The position numbers and the translations under genes were made by a program. Shown piece by piece: positions 41,001 to 51,706 of a stretch of 64,000 bases of DNA. The number at the start of each line of letters is the position of its first letter. Positions within the stretch are counted from its first letter, which is position 1. Origin of the DNA: Pomacea canaliculata (lineage: Eukaryota > Mollusca > Gastropoda > Architaenioglossa > Ampullariidae); the NCBI RefSeq assembly GCF_003073045.1, contig NC_037602.1, positions 10,278,464 through 10,342,463 of the forward strand. The letters run 5' to 3'. The notes below the pieces were generated by a model. That model searched no databases and was not told the origin of the DNA. It worked only from the letters and a program-made list of their open reading frames with translations.

Positions 41001-44000
41001 TAATCAATTAAAAAATAATTTGGATAGATTTCTCTGTAAAAAAACATAAACAGTAGAAATTGTTGTAATGTATCTACTGTATCTACAAAGAGACACACAT
41101 CAAAGACGTGTCTTTCTTCTGGCATTATAGGAAAGTTTGAAGCAGATCGACGACACACTGCCAGTCAGCTGATACAGAAAGATGAGGAGATTAAAAGACT
41201 AACTCTTCAGTTGCAGCAGACCAAGAGTAAATACATACATTGTGACATAGCACCTTAGGCTACCAGTAAAAACTGTTTAGTAGACTCATCTGCAAAATTT
41301 AGTAAGAGTGTAAATTACGTATCTCCCACGCTGACCGCCATATTCAATAGTTAATTCAAATGAAAAGAAAAAATATTAAAACAGCTTGCTTTTCTTTTAC
41401 GGAAACTTGTCCAAAATTTCTTGAGACTCAACAAAACCTTTGCCACCACCTTGTTATTGGCAGTTTTTAAAGGTTGCTCATTGCATAAGAATGCTAATAC
41501 AGTCAAGCACCAACGGACAAACTTTTTTATGTTTGGAGTAAGGAGTTTGCTTTAAAAGCAGTATTTTCTTTAACATCAAACACAAATAGTTCACGGATAC
41601 CTTGCACCTTTCTATATGAGTGTTACCACTGTGTTGGACAGGTCAAGCGGAGCCACTACAAAAAGAATTTGAAAGGCAGAGAACATGTGGTCTTCTTTGG
41701 AGGGCTGTGGCACACATCAAGATGACGGAGCTAGGTATATGGCAAATGTTCGCTAGCAAGCTAGACAGGTTGTAATCTTTCTAGTCCCTTGTCATAAACA
41801 CGTCAACACTTCACCGCTAAATTAATCAAAATTGAAAACCTATCAAATGAATGTTTTAAGTGTCATCAGCAGTTTAACTAAAGAAACGCAGAATGAAGAG
41901 AACAGGAAAATATCGAAAGATCTTTGTTTTAGCTAAAACAAGGCAGCAGTTTGTAAATACCAGCGACCAACTGGAACACAAGACGGAGATGAACCAACAG
42001 CTCTTGAAGCTACTTCAAGGTAAAAGAACTGAAATGTTATAGGCAATGATGAATAATAACATTGAATAAATTAACACGTAACTGCAGAGAGACCCACGCA
42101 CTAGAAAAATACACGTTCAAATTTTGTGATAACCACCTTAAAAAGTACGTGCTTTGTCATGATAAGAAATATAAGTTAGAATCAATCTTCACGGTTAACA
42201 CGGTCAGTATGTAAGTGTACCGGTCGACAACGAATGACAACTAATGTTCTCATGTTACTTTGCTTCCAGATTCTGTGAAGTTCGTCGACGAGCTAAAAAA
42301 GACTTCCAGTGAAGACAAAGAAAAACTGGAAAGTAGGTTACTGATGTTCAAATTGTCAAGAGCGTTAATATTATCATTACAAAAGTAAAAGGATTTTTGT
42401 TTGTCATTAAATTAAACGAATCATAAATTTTTAGCTACGTTTTCATTTCACATATTCGCATTTTATGCTCTTTATTTAAAAGAAGAATAATTCATTATTT
42501 ATTGCACGAGATATATGTCTTCACGAAGGTTGCCATTTATTCGAAACACACACACACGTAGACACGCACGCACACACACGCTCATTCCCTCTTGCACTCG
42601 CAGACTCCACTACACAAACTGATATATATATATAAACAAACAATGAAGAATTCTGTTTTCTCCTTGTGCCTACACGTACGATAAACTATTGTTAAAAATA
42701 CGTGTAAGTAAATGGTCACGCGTGCACATATACACGCACACACGCGCTCTCTCCCTTCACTACACATTTCACTACTGACTGCGTGCACATACATGTGTAA
42801 TAATGTGAAACGAAAATGTTAACAAGCTTTTAAGTGTCGTTAAAATGTGAGAATATTCTGTCACGTGTCCACAAGGGGAGAAAGAAGAGCTGTCTTTGCA
42901 AGCATGCCAGGCAGGAGAGAATAACGACTTACTGAAGTCAAAGGTCGCGAGTCTTGAGCAGGTCAACGCCAATCAGAAGTGTAAGATGCTGATGTCTTTA
43001 TAAAACTTGGCAGTTTATGAGTCACGTATTCGTGTCGTAAAATGAAAACGTAAATGAATCATATGTCATCAGTCAAGCATGAAAACTTAATTACACGTAA
43101 ATTAAATTTTCAAAATGGCTGAAACTATTCCTGGCTAATATACTGATTCAAAGGAAGGCAAAGCACTTGAAAAAATTAATGCCCTGAAAACTATGGGTAA
43201 TGAGATTTTATTATCACTTTCACTTTCATTATCATTATTTTCTTTTTTTATTATTTTGCTGAGTGGAAACTGGCTTAAGCCACACACTTCTTCAAAATGT
43301 AATTTTATTTCTTTAGATTATGTACGTCAGTAATTCTGTTCAATTTCGCACTGCTTAAATTTGACTTGTAAGATGTTAAGCTTCTCCGAGTATGCTGAGT
43401 TAGAATTAAGATGCTAAATGCAAAGACATTTCACATCTGTTTTGACTGGTTGACAGTAGCAGGGAGACAATCTATACTCTTTGAAAGACTGAGTTGTGTC
43501 CCTTTACACAGGCACCGTGGACGAGGTTGAAGAAGTAAGAGAAAAGTGGGACAGAGAAAGGTCGATAATGACAGGTAAGAAAAGATAATATGGGTGCACG
43601 AGCTCGAGAGAAAAATTCTACTTTTAATCTTTTCTTTTCGTGTAAGATTCTCTTTACCTACAACAGAGACCATAATTATAGCTAACCGGAACCTTTTGCG
43701 AGAAAAAAAGTTGACATGAATCTCACTAAACGATTATGTATCCAACAACATCATTTATGTATTTACCATAGAGTTACACCGTCTACGATTGCTGCTTTTG
43801 GGAAAAAAAGGTGTAACGCGTTTATATCTCGCAATTCACGGTTGATGGTTTCAGACCAGGTGAAACTAAGCGAGGAAAAGGCCGACGCGTATCGGGAAGA
43901 AAACGAACAACTGAAAACGAGCGCTAGAAATCTTGAGAGGAAGATATACGTGTTGGAAGGTACGCTGTGAAGACACCCTTTTATGGTGGTCTTTACAAAA

Positions 44001-44581
44001 TTCGTTTCACAAATCTTTATTGTTCATCTTTTGTCTATGTTTTTTCAGACATTTCTTTCGATCTCACGATTGAAATAGTACCTGAACTTGTAATTTATCC
44101 TCATTACTTCGCAAAAAAAAAAAAGAAAAAAAAAAGAAATTGTGTTTCTTTCTCTCCCGTCTTCTGTTGTGCATCAAATATACATGTGAAAAGGTGTCTG
44201 CACTAAAGTAAAATGCTTCTGTCTCCAACTTGCACAGAGCAACTCAAGACAGCCAGAGGAAGTTGTAATCAAGGGCATGCGCACTAGAACGGCAGAAGCT
44301 GAGCAGACAGAACGCCTTCTTAAAGGTAGAGTCAATGCTGTGATAAGGGTGTGGTGACGGCCAAAACTTAAAAAAAATCATACTTAGTTACGATTGCAGA
44401 GCACGAGAGCAATGCAGAAGAAATAAATTATTCGTTTCTCACTATTACTACTTTTTAGCACTATTTCGGTTATCGATGTTTATAAAAATCGAAAAAAATC
44501 CAGTGTAAACGACCGTTGTGTCCTTCTGACGACAAACGACGATATCTTTCAGAGACGGTTAGCAGACGAACTTGTGTGTGA
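37930..44581 (+). CDS. Gene C: short coiled-coil gene on the plus strand
   Basis: Whole-gene entry; introns are included. Predicted exons: 37930-38086, 40848-40892, 41131-41226, 41642-41734, 41933-42019, 42270-42332, 42876-42980, 43512-43574, 43855-43959, 44257-44325 and 44553-44581, giving 303 codons plus stop. All junctions are phase 1, the rule seen in genes A and B, and four exons are exactly 63 or 105 nt. The first exon is basic and polar; the rest is heptad coiled coil. An extra small exon at 43158-43196 is possible. The first exon and the last two are the least certain. It points away from gene B. The family is not recognised. Confidence 0.5.
39690..39823. repeat. 43-bp tandem repeat, about three copies
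   Basis: The unit starts AAGTCGTGAAACATTTCTTG; three near-identical copies plus a diverged fourth at the left edge. It lies in the first intron predicted for gene C. Confidence 0.8.
40404..40454 (-). other. Possible isolated coiled-coil exon on the minus strand
   Basis: 51 nt, phase 1 to phase 1, encoding DNEARELADMLQGQTQ with a CAAG|GTGCAC donor. It lies opposite gene C, upstream of gene B. It may be an exon relic from an inversion, or chance. Confidence 0.25.
40609..40700 (+). mobile_element. Truncated SINE, same family as 55431-55678
   Basis: AAAGCTGGCCCC, then an accttt/aaaggt-rich stretch, matches the distal half of the SINE at 55431-55678 read on its minus strand. The tRNA-like head is missing. 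Confidence 0.5.
40848..40892 (+). CDS. Gene C exon 2
   Basis: 45 nt, phase 1 to phase 1, with a CCTTTAG acceptor and AGAG|GTAAAT donor. It encodes EAVEVLGAQLAGLR. Confidence 0.5.
41131..41226 (+). CDS. Gene C exon 3
   Basis: 96 nt, phase 1 to phase 1, with a ATTATAG acceptor and AAGA|GTAAAT donor. It encodes KFEADRRHTASQLIQKDEEI and then KRLTLQLQQTK. Confidence 0.6.
41642..41734 (+). CDS. Gene C exon 4
   Basis: 93 nt, phase 1 to phase 1, with a TTGGACAG acceptor and CTAG|GTATAT donor. It encodes QAEPLQKEFERQRTCGLLWR and then AVAHIKMTEL. Less clearly coiled coil in its second half. Confidence 0.5.
41933..42019 (+). CDS. Gene C exon 5
   Basis: 87 nt, phase 1 to phase 1, with a TGTTTTAG acceptor and CAAG|GTAAAA donor. 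It encodes KTRQQFVNTSDQLEHKTEMN and then QQLLKLLQ. Confidence 0.6.
42270..42332 (+). CDS. Gene C exon 6 (63 nt)
   Basis: Three heptads, phase 1 to phase 1, with a CTTCCAG acceptor and GAAA|GTAGGT donor. It encodes SVKFVDELKKTSSEDKEKLE. Confidence 0.65.
42876..42980 (+). CDS. Gene C exon 7 (105 nt)
   Basis: Five heptads, phase 1 to phase 1, with a CCACAAG acceptor and AAGT|GTAAGA donor. It encodes EKEELSLQACQAGENNDLLK and then SKVASLEQVNANQK. Confidence 0.6.
43158..43196 (+). CDS. Possible extra small exon of gene C
   Basis: 39 nt, phase 1 to phase 1, encoding KALEKINALKTM between GGAAG and ATGG|GTAATG. The acceptor is weak and the piece could be chance. Confidence 0.25.
43512..43574 (+). 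CDS. Gene C exon 8 (63 nt)
   Basis: Three heptads, phase 1 to phase 1, with a TTACACAG acceptor and ACAG|GTAAGA donor. It encodes TVDEVEEVREKWDRERSIMT. Confidence 0.65.
43855..43959 (+). CDS. Gene C exon 9 (105 nt)
   Basis: Five heptads, phase 1 to phase 1, with a GTTTCAG acceptor and GAAG|GTACGC donor. It encodes QVKLSEEKADAYREENEQLK and then TSARNLERKIYVLE. Confidence 0.65.
44257..44325 (+). CDS. Gene C exon 10, uncertain 5' end
   Basis: With the acceptor AGCCAG the 69-nt exon is open in phase 1 and encodes EVVIKGMRTRTAEAEQTERL. The better-looking acceptor 19 nt upstream (TTGCACAG) leads into an in-frame TAG, so either the inner site is used or the exon carries a frameshift. Confidence 0.4.
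44553..44581 (+). CDS. Gene C candidate terminal exon
   Basis: A TCTTTCAG acceptor opens TVSRRTCV and TGA in phase 1. Chosen as the first phase-matched exon with a stop; the distance to a convincing polyadenylation signal is long. Confidence 0.35.
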
Positions 44582-46671
44582 CGTAGAACCCAGACAGACA
44601 GAAAGTGCAGGGGATCATTGCTAGGATTTAAAAATTATAGAAAACAGTCTATCTCACTTTGTAAGCAGTCTTGATCATATGTCATGAGGTCATCCTCTGG
44701 GACTGTTCACATGTATTGCTTACAACGAACAAAACAAAACAAAAATTCAGTTTTCCCTAATGACAAATGTATGTGACGATATCCCCAGCGATGAACCGCT
44801 ACTCACCAAAACAAATCATTGGTGGGGTAATAATTATGCGCCTTACACGTGACCCGCCTTGTACTCCGTGAACTACTTATTTTGCTCCTATAAAGAAACA
44901 GCAAAACAATGGTTTGAAATAGGTAAAAAATATGTTTATAATATAAAAAAATCCCTAGAAGAAACAAAGCATATAGTAACAAAACCTTTGTTTTGAATTA
45001 GTGTTAAATTTTTGTGTGGTTATGTAGTAAAAGGCATCAATAATAATTATGCCTAACTACTACAAACATGCCTCTTCTTGATTTTTCCATCATAGTATCT
45101 CTACAAACATGATACACATACAAACAAGCAGTCGCATGCACATACAAACTAAAACAGCTTTTTTCGCTAGCCAAAGCTTTTTCATTTATTCATCCTTTGG
45201 AAGTCCATGAAAGAATAATGTTGGACATTTGTAGGCCTAAGTGTACACTGAAGTACACAGCTATGCCGACGATCATAATTCTTCAAAGTAGTCCATAAGG
45301 ACTTGAACAACCGACGAGAAGCATCGTGTCTGTCCCGTCGTGTACCGAAATCGTATGTGTCCTATGTCGTAAAGGACCATCATTGCTTGTCCCTATAACG
45401 TTAAGTTATTATCATGATTCACTTAATAAAAATGTAATAAATCTAAATATTTATGATATAAGTTTGTGTTGCTATGGATAGAGCTCACAAATTTACGGGA
45501 CTTCGAGTCTCGCTTGCAGTTGCCTTGGCCGGTCCTGATCAAATAATTGATCAAGGAACGTGTAAACCTTAAACCTGACTGATGCGAGGAATGTTTACTA
45601 TAACTATTTTTTGCTTTTGAATTAGGAGAAATAATGGAGGATGGATTAGAAACACGGATACTCAACCAAGATAACATGCAATGAAGAAATGAGGACGTCA
45701 GCAAGCCGTCATCAGTAGAGAAGACCTTGAGGAGACTGTCATCTCTTCAATGACAACATGTGCCTGGGCCCCTCTAGAGGATCCCCAATTGTGTTCTCTT
45801 CATTTAACACTAGGTGGCGAACTGTGTAATCAACAATAAAAATCAACATCTATTGCTTCCCGCATGTGGCCGTCTGCCCTAAAACAAGATTGTCGGTCGT
45901 ATTTTCAAACTAGGAGTGGGACTGTAGAGTGGTGTAGGTAGACAATGACTTTCTTTGTTGTTCTCTTATCCTAAGCTCTATATGCTATTGCATTGTAATT
46001 TGGGCTATATCACACACTTTTATATGTTTATTATCATTTATTAACAGAACTAACTTTATCGACGAAGATGTTCACTGCATTGCGTCTGCTTGCATAGGGA
46101 CGACAACTTGCATTTAATGTCTCCTTTTAAGCAGGAGTCGTGGGCCTTGACAGTTATTTTTACTATTAACATACCAAAACTCTTCCCAATATAAAAGCTG
46201 ATATATCATCTTTTAAAATCTTTTATCCCTAAAGAAGATTGGTTTCTTACAATGTGTATTTTGAGTACAGAGAAAACTGTTAATTTTCGTTTTCCGGATT
46301 GGATCTTTATTGGGAAAGATGTTCGCCAAAGTCTATTTTTCTTTTAATAATTACCCTTTGCCATTTTTATTTAATTTCTTATTCATGTTGTTTTTGACAG
46401 TGTTTGTGTCAAACTGTGCGTGTGTAGTTTAGTATCATTTTAATAATAAAATACATATTAACCCAAATGTCTCGTTGACAGCTGCTCAACCTCAGATGAA
46501 GTGTCAGTGGTGTGTGTCTGATGTTGTAGATGCGCACGTTTATTCTTGTTGTTTGTTTTATAGTATATATATATAAGTTGCCTTCCTTTCACGTGCTAAT
46601 GTACACCTTGCAACTTACAATGAACGTGTTCTACTTTTACTTTTATTTTTAACTTACTGTAACTAGAGCAC

Positions 46672-46733
46672 CTTCGCATGTTCAAATTGCCCACTGGGAC
46701 CAATAAAGTTGATCATTGTCATTGTCATTGGCT
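46672..46733 (+). mobile_element. Truncated non-LTR retrotransposon 3' tail
   Basis: AAATTGCCCACTGGGACCAA, then TAAAGTTGATCATTGTCATT; related to the tail at 9818-9885. Confidence 0.45.
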
Positions 46734-47131
46734 ACTACTCGAAGCTAAGAGCCAGAAGTTTTATTTGACCTCTCAGCCACTGACGGCTGGCATGGATCAT
46801 CTCTACTGTCTGGGGTCATTATCATGTGACCTCGTGGCCAGAAAAGAGCCAGACATAGACTCTGTACGTGCGTCCACGAGTGCGCGTGTGCGGGTGTGTT
46901 TGTGTGTTTGTGTGTTTGTGTGTGTGTGGTGGGGGGGGGTCAGAACCAAAGTACTCTGCACAAACAAGTCTCTACTTGAGCGGAACTCTGAATACTCGGA
47001 TCTTCATGTGCGGGTACTAAATATACGCCTCCGTGTAGGACTGAATGGACAGAATAGACAGAATAGACAGCCAGACAGAGGCCAGGGCAGGCTCCATTAC
47101 CAGCTTCAATGGCAAATCGCTGCACTACATC

Positions 47132-47499
47132 CAGTGTTGTCCATAGGAATGGGAATCCCATGGGAATCCCATGGGAAACGTCCCATGGGATGGGATGGGA
47201 CGGGACAGCACACACTTGTATTTACCATGGTAGTCGATACTTGATATTGCAAAATAAATTTACTGTTATTTCATTCATCAAGGATTTAAATCTTTCCTCT
47301 GAATCATCTATTGTATATGAAGTAGCAGGAATTATAGAACAAAAGCAGAAAAGTGGTTTTCAGTGTTGTCCATAGGATTGTTAATACCATGGGAATCCCA
47401 TGGGAAACGTCCCGTGGGATGGGACGGGATGGGACAGGCATAAATTGCCATGGGACGGGATGGGATGGGATAGAAAAATATGTCCCATGGACAACCCTG
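47132..47499. mobile_element. hAT-type MITE with perfect 8-bp target duplication
   Basis: The left end CAGTGTTGTCCATAGG and the right end, which reads CAGGGTTGTCCATGGG in reverse complement, form terminal inverted repeats. ACTACATC flanks the element exactly on both sides (47124-47131 and 47500-47507), an 8-bp duplication typical of hAT transposition. The ends lead into GGGATGGGAC-type short repeats. A second copy of the left end starts at 47361, inside the element. No transposase is encoded. Confidence 0.8.
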
Positions 47500-49259
47500 A
47501 CTACATCACAGCTGCATCCGACAACCGATTATGACCTTCTTTCCTCAACAACATCCTGAAATGCGATCCGAGAAAAGACCATTTGTCTCGTCAGAGAAAA
47601 CCGACCCCTGCCGGGCATTGTCATCTCTTGATAACACATTTTTTTAGCTGTAACACAAATGGTTTATATTCACGTGTAAATACAAGTAAGATGTCACTCG
47701 AAAAATGTAGAAGGCACACTTCTAGTCCTCATTTTATATTGTTCTCCACAGTGTTAAAATTCAAATTAACAAAATCAAAATAGACCGTTACAGTAACTGT
47801 CATAAATGCAAGTATTGCTGAATCAATTCGGTAGGTGCATGATATCCAAAAAGTATATTAAATACATAACTGAAAATCTTAATGATCCAGATATCCAGAG
47901 CACCAAAAATAAGATAATTAAAATACACCCTCCACAAATAAAATCGAAACACCCAGAAAAAACCGCAAACAAGAAACACTTTTAAAAAGTAATAAAACAA
48001 CAGTTGCAGCATTAGGGGACCGTGTAATAAAAACCTTAGTAGTGTTGCTACTCAGGTTGAGAAAAATTAGAAAAGGTTGTAGATAAAAACAACACTGTCC
48101 ATCAACAATTGATGGGGCAGGTCTGCTGCCCACAGTAGAAGGTAGTGTGAATGTGTGTGAGAGAGAGAGAGTGAGAAAAAATAAAGTGACTGTATAGAAC
48201 GGATAACGTATAACGGTTTTTCTTACAATGATACACATAATACCTACCTATTGGAATAAAATACTAATTTAAGCACTGAAATGTTTAAGGAGTATCTTTA
48301 TTAGAAAAAGCGTTTGTGTTTCAAATAATGTTATAGCACACATTTTTGTCTTTGTCCCTCTCACGTTCGCGTGTGTATGTGTTCGCTCGCGTGCAAGCAC
48401 AGTGATTTTGTATATTCACTGTTTCGTAAAGCTATACCGTGGAACAGATGTTCGATACCTAATTTTCATTGTGATTCTTTGTCTCTTTCGACCAACAGCA
48501 GGAGCACGCAATGGCCACAGACTGGTGACTAACGTGAAACACGGCATTGGAACGCTATTGTCTGTAACACGCATGTTGACGATAGTTGATAAGCCCTTTG
48601 TAAAGCCGCCAGATATTGGATGTCCTCTCTCTGCCCCCCTTTTTTTGTTGTTTGATTTTAGTCTCATTCGTTTTTTTTCTTTATCTCTCATACTCCTTCC
48701 AATCATTATCTCGTCTTTCTTCCTATGTCCGTTCCCCTCTTCATGCATTTCGTTCTTCTCTCTGCTTTCATTCTTTTTATCTCTCATCCGCTTTCTATCT
48801 CCCTCCGTCTGCCTGTTTACCTTCCCTCTCTCCTCACTCTTTTTTTTTCTCATTTTTTTGTTCTTCCTTTCTATGTCCCTCTCTGTACACGAGCGACCTA
48901 ATCAATGCTTACCACAATAGACAGAAATGTAGTTTAGGAATGGTTCTTCTTTCATCAACTTAACAGAGCGAGCATCATGAATTCACGTGTGCAGCACGTA
49001 GTGTACAGTGCAGTGACGTGACGTTAGTACTGGTGTGCTCACATATTTAAGTGTGGTCTAAACATATTGCTTGCTGTGATATGGATTGTGTCAGAATTAT
49101 TTTGACCACATAGAACAGCAATATTATCTTACTCTCAATTCTTGTTCTTGTTATTTGGTTCCTCTTTGTGTTTTCTGTATTTGATTGTATTCTTTGTTAG
49201 TACTGTTGTTGATTCTTTTACAGCTGATTTGTTATTAGTTTGTTTTTCTGTCCCTCATA

Positions 49260-49360
49260 TGCTGTCTATGGTTCGCTCTTGTTAGAGCATGCTCCTTATG
49301 AGTGTGATTATGCAGTTTACAAATTTTGAATTTTATTATTATTATTTTTATTTATTTATT
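49260..49360 (+). mobile_element. Possible non-LTR retrotransposon tail
   Basis: GCTCCTTATGAGTGTGATTA followed by a TTATT-repeat tail resembles invertebrate LINE 3' ends. No coding part remains. Confidence 0.3.
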
Positions 49361-49480
49361 TATTTTTAGAAAGTTAGCAAGTAAGCAGTAGCGGTTTGAG
49401 GCAGACCGCTGGAACTTAGCCCTGACCCAAAATCTTTTACAAAATAATGTCGCCTATGGCTGTCACATCCCCCGTTCTCT

Positions 49481-50272
49481 CATATGTGTCCCGCATGTTT
49501 GCTCATGTCAACCGTGACCGTAACTCTAGTCCTGTCCTCTGACAAAAACATGCCGAGTATGGTGAGGTCTTTTTTCATACTGTGGTGTCTGCTTGATTGC
49601 TCTGGCAAGTTTTGAATGGAAAACTGCGATGCAACCAATGCTCCTAAAAAAGGTTTACTGGCCCCAATAAGTGAGAAGTCTACCTGCCGTCACTCCACAA
49701 AGATCACAGAGGTTCCGATTGACGCCAATCGGAACCTCTGTGATCTTTGTGGAGTGACCAGGCCTGACGAGAGGGGGGGACAGGGGGGTCTGGTGTACCC
49801 GGGCCCGCGGCTGTCAAGGGGGCCCGGCCTTGGTCAGTGGATTTTTGTTTTCTTCTCCTTTTCTTTTTCTTTTAAAGAAAGGTCTAAGGACAGAACACCC
49901 AAGCATTACACATGCAGAAGTTGAGTTTCAAGTCTGTAGAATACAATTTCGGGGTACTGGGGCCTGTCGTGAGAAGTGTAGTCAGCGGAATTTACAAGTA
50001 CAAGGGGCCCGGAGAGGTCGTCTGTCCCGGGGCCCGGGCTGGCTCTCGGCGGCCCTGGGAGTGACGGCAGGTAGACTTTTCACTCATTGGGGCCAGTAAA
50101 CCGTGTTTAGGAGCATTGGTTGCATCGCAGTTTTCCATTAAAAACTTGCCAGAGCAATTAAGCAGACACCACAGTATGAAAAAAGACCTCACCATAGTCG
50201 GCATGTTTTTGTCAGAGGACAGGACTAGTGTTACGGTCACGGTTGACATGAGCAAACCTGCGGGACACATAT
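49481..50272. repeat. Long inverted repeat with about 215-bp arms
   Basis: The left arm 49481-49696 and right arm 50058-50272 are reverse complements with scattered differences. The 360-bp spacer is GC-rich in parts, with GGGCCCGG-type runs near both of its ends, and opens with a perfect hairpin (49689-49758). It has no coding frame with family features. It may be a foldback transposable element or two opposed copies of one element. Confidence 0.75.
49689..49758. repeat. Perfect hairpin, 33-bp arms and 4-base loop
   Basis: 49689-49721 pairs exactly with 49726-49758; the loop is ACGC. The arms begin GTCACTCCACAAAGATCACA. The left arm overlaps the inner end of the larger inverted repeat. Confidence 0.9.
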
Positions 50273-51087
50273 CTAAAGCTAATGCTGTTACTAAAGAGAT
50301 GACAGTTGCTTTGTATTTTTTTATTCACAAATAACTATAATAAAAGTTTTTACTTCTGTAAAAAGCTACCGAAATATCGTTTGTTGTGTGTTGTGTGTTG
50401 AAAAAAGAACGCGTAGAAATATTTCCAGCAAGAGTAGTGTGGCTGTGACGGCGCACACATTCAACTAATTTTTCCAGTCTTTTCTTTTTTTTTTTTTTGT
50501 TTAGGGAGCCGAAGGACGTATGATAAGTGTGACACCTGGCTACAGCTTACTGAATAGACGACAGGGCTGAGAGACAGTAAGAGGGAGGAGGTTAAGCGAT
50601 AGAAATAGTGACTGAGAGTTAGAGGAGAAAAAAAGGTAAGAAGGAAGATGGAGGGAAAGAAGAAAACAAAGAGAGATAGAGCGAACAAATAAAGGGAAAC
50701 GAAAGAAATGCTTTAAAAGAGTAAGAAGACTTAAGAAGAAAGGTGAGATGATGATTTAAGGGAGTAGGAGTTAAAAAGAGCGAGAGAAAGAAGAAACAAA
50801 ATATGTAAAGAGAGGGCCTCTAATATCTGGCGGCTTTTAAAGTCGGTGATTAAATATCGTTCATCACCAGAGCTACAGACAACAGCGGTCTGTCACCAGT
50901 TTATGGCAATGATGTGTTGATGATGATAAATTGACTTCGAACATCCGTCCTCTCTGAGTTAGCCACACACACACACACAACAATACAAATCTGTTGTATA
51001 CAATGGTTTTATTTGAAGAAAAGGCGGTATACACCGACAGTATGACTCCGAGCACAGTTGAAACGTGGCTGCGGATACAACCGATTT

Positions 51088-51093
51088 TTTATT
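51088..51093 (-). terminator. Polyadenylation signal of gene D
   Basis: AATAAA on the minus strand about 155 nt after the stop codon, a normal distance. Confidence 0.55.
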
Positions 51094-51248
51094 CTTGGTC
51101 TAAACCAACTGTATTTTTAACTAACTTTGCACAAAAAAAGGACAAACTTTCAGATTAAGTTTATAATTAATTTTTCATCTCATTATGTCCGAGGAGAACG
51201 CTTTGCAGAGGTCTTCTTCTTTGATTGCTGGGACAGAACGATGGACTC

Positions 51249-51706
51249 TCACTTGGAGCAAACAACGCATTGCAGGATGTTGCTGTTGACGTAAGGAGGA
51301 CAGGGTAGACTGCCACAGATGCCAACCGTCAGGTACAGCAGCCTGCCGTTCTGGTCAGCGCTTGAGTTGTTGCGGCCTTCCAGTTTGCTGTCCACGCAGA
51401 TGAACTCCGTTGACCCGGCGTGTCCGTCGTACCCGCTCATTAGTAAACCCGTGTACTCGGAGCTCCACCCAGACGGACACTTGTTGGTGCCGGGTATCAT
51501 GATGTTGGCTGTACGGTCTGTGACGAAGCACACGGCACACAGAGCATCCTGGTCGTTCTCTGGCCGGTTCGTCACTTCGTATTCCGTGCCGTACACGGAG
51601 GAGAAGTAGGCAGGTTTTGATACGTCAGTGGGTACGGGATTGGGTGGTAGACACAGGTAGTTGGCTCCAGATCCGGTATGGCCGTAAAAACTTCCGCCCA
51701 TATAAC
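51249..51706 (-). CDS. Gene D last exon, C4-like domain body
   Basis: 152 codons including the stop. It starts YMGGSFYGHTGSGANYLCLP and ends LQCVVCSK. The acceptor is CCAAAAG and phase is 1. The ATG inside YMGG is not the start codon, because the family sequence continues upstream into the previous exon. Notably GC-richer than the surrounding DNA. Confidence 0.8.

Larger units (their letters stand above)
44582..49480. other. Gene-poor region between genes C and D
   Basis: No supported coding exon. It contains a LINE tail, a hAT-type MITE, a GT-rich microsatellite (about 46885-46937) and a long pyrimidine-rich tract (about 48610-48900). Confidence 0.5.

Noticed and set aside
46940..47215. Open frames crossing the GGGATGGGAC repeats
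   Set aside because: They read through the end of a MITE and do not continue into anything conserved.
48402..48920. 172-residue plus-strand open frame rich in Ser, Leu and Phe
   Set aside because: It comes from a long pyrimidine-rich tract; low complexity and no splice or domain support.
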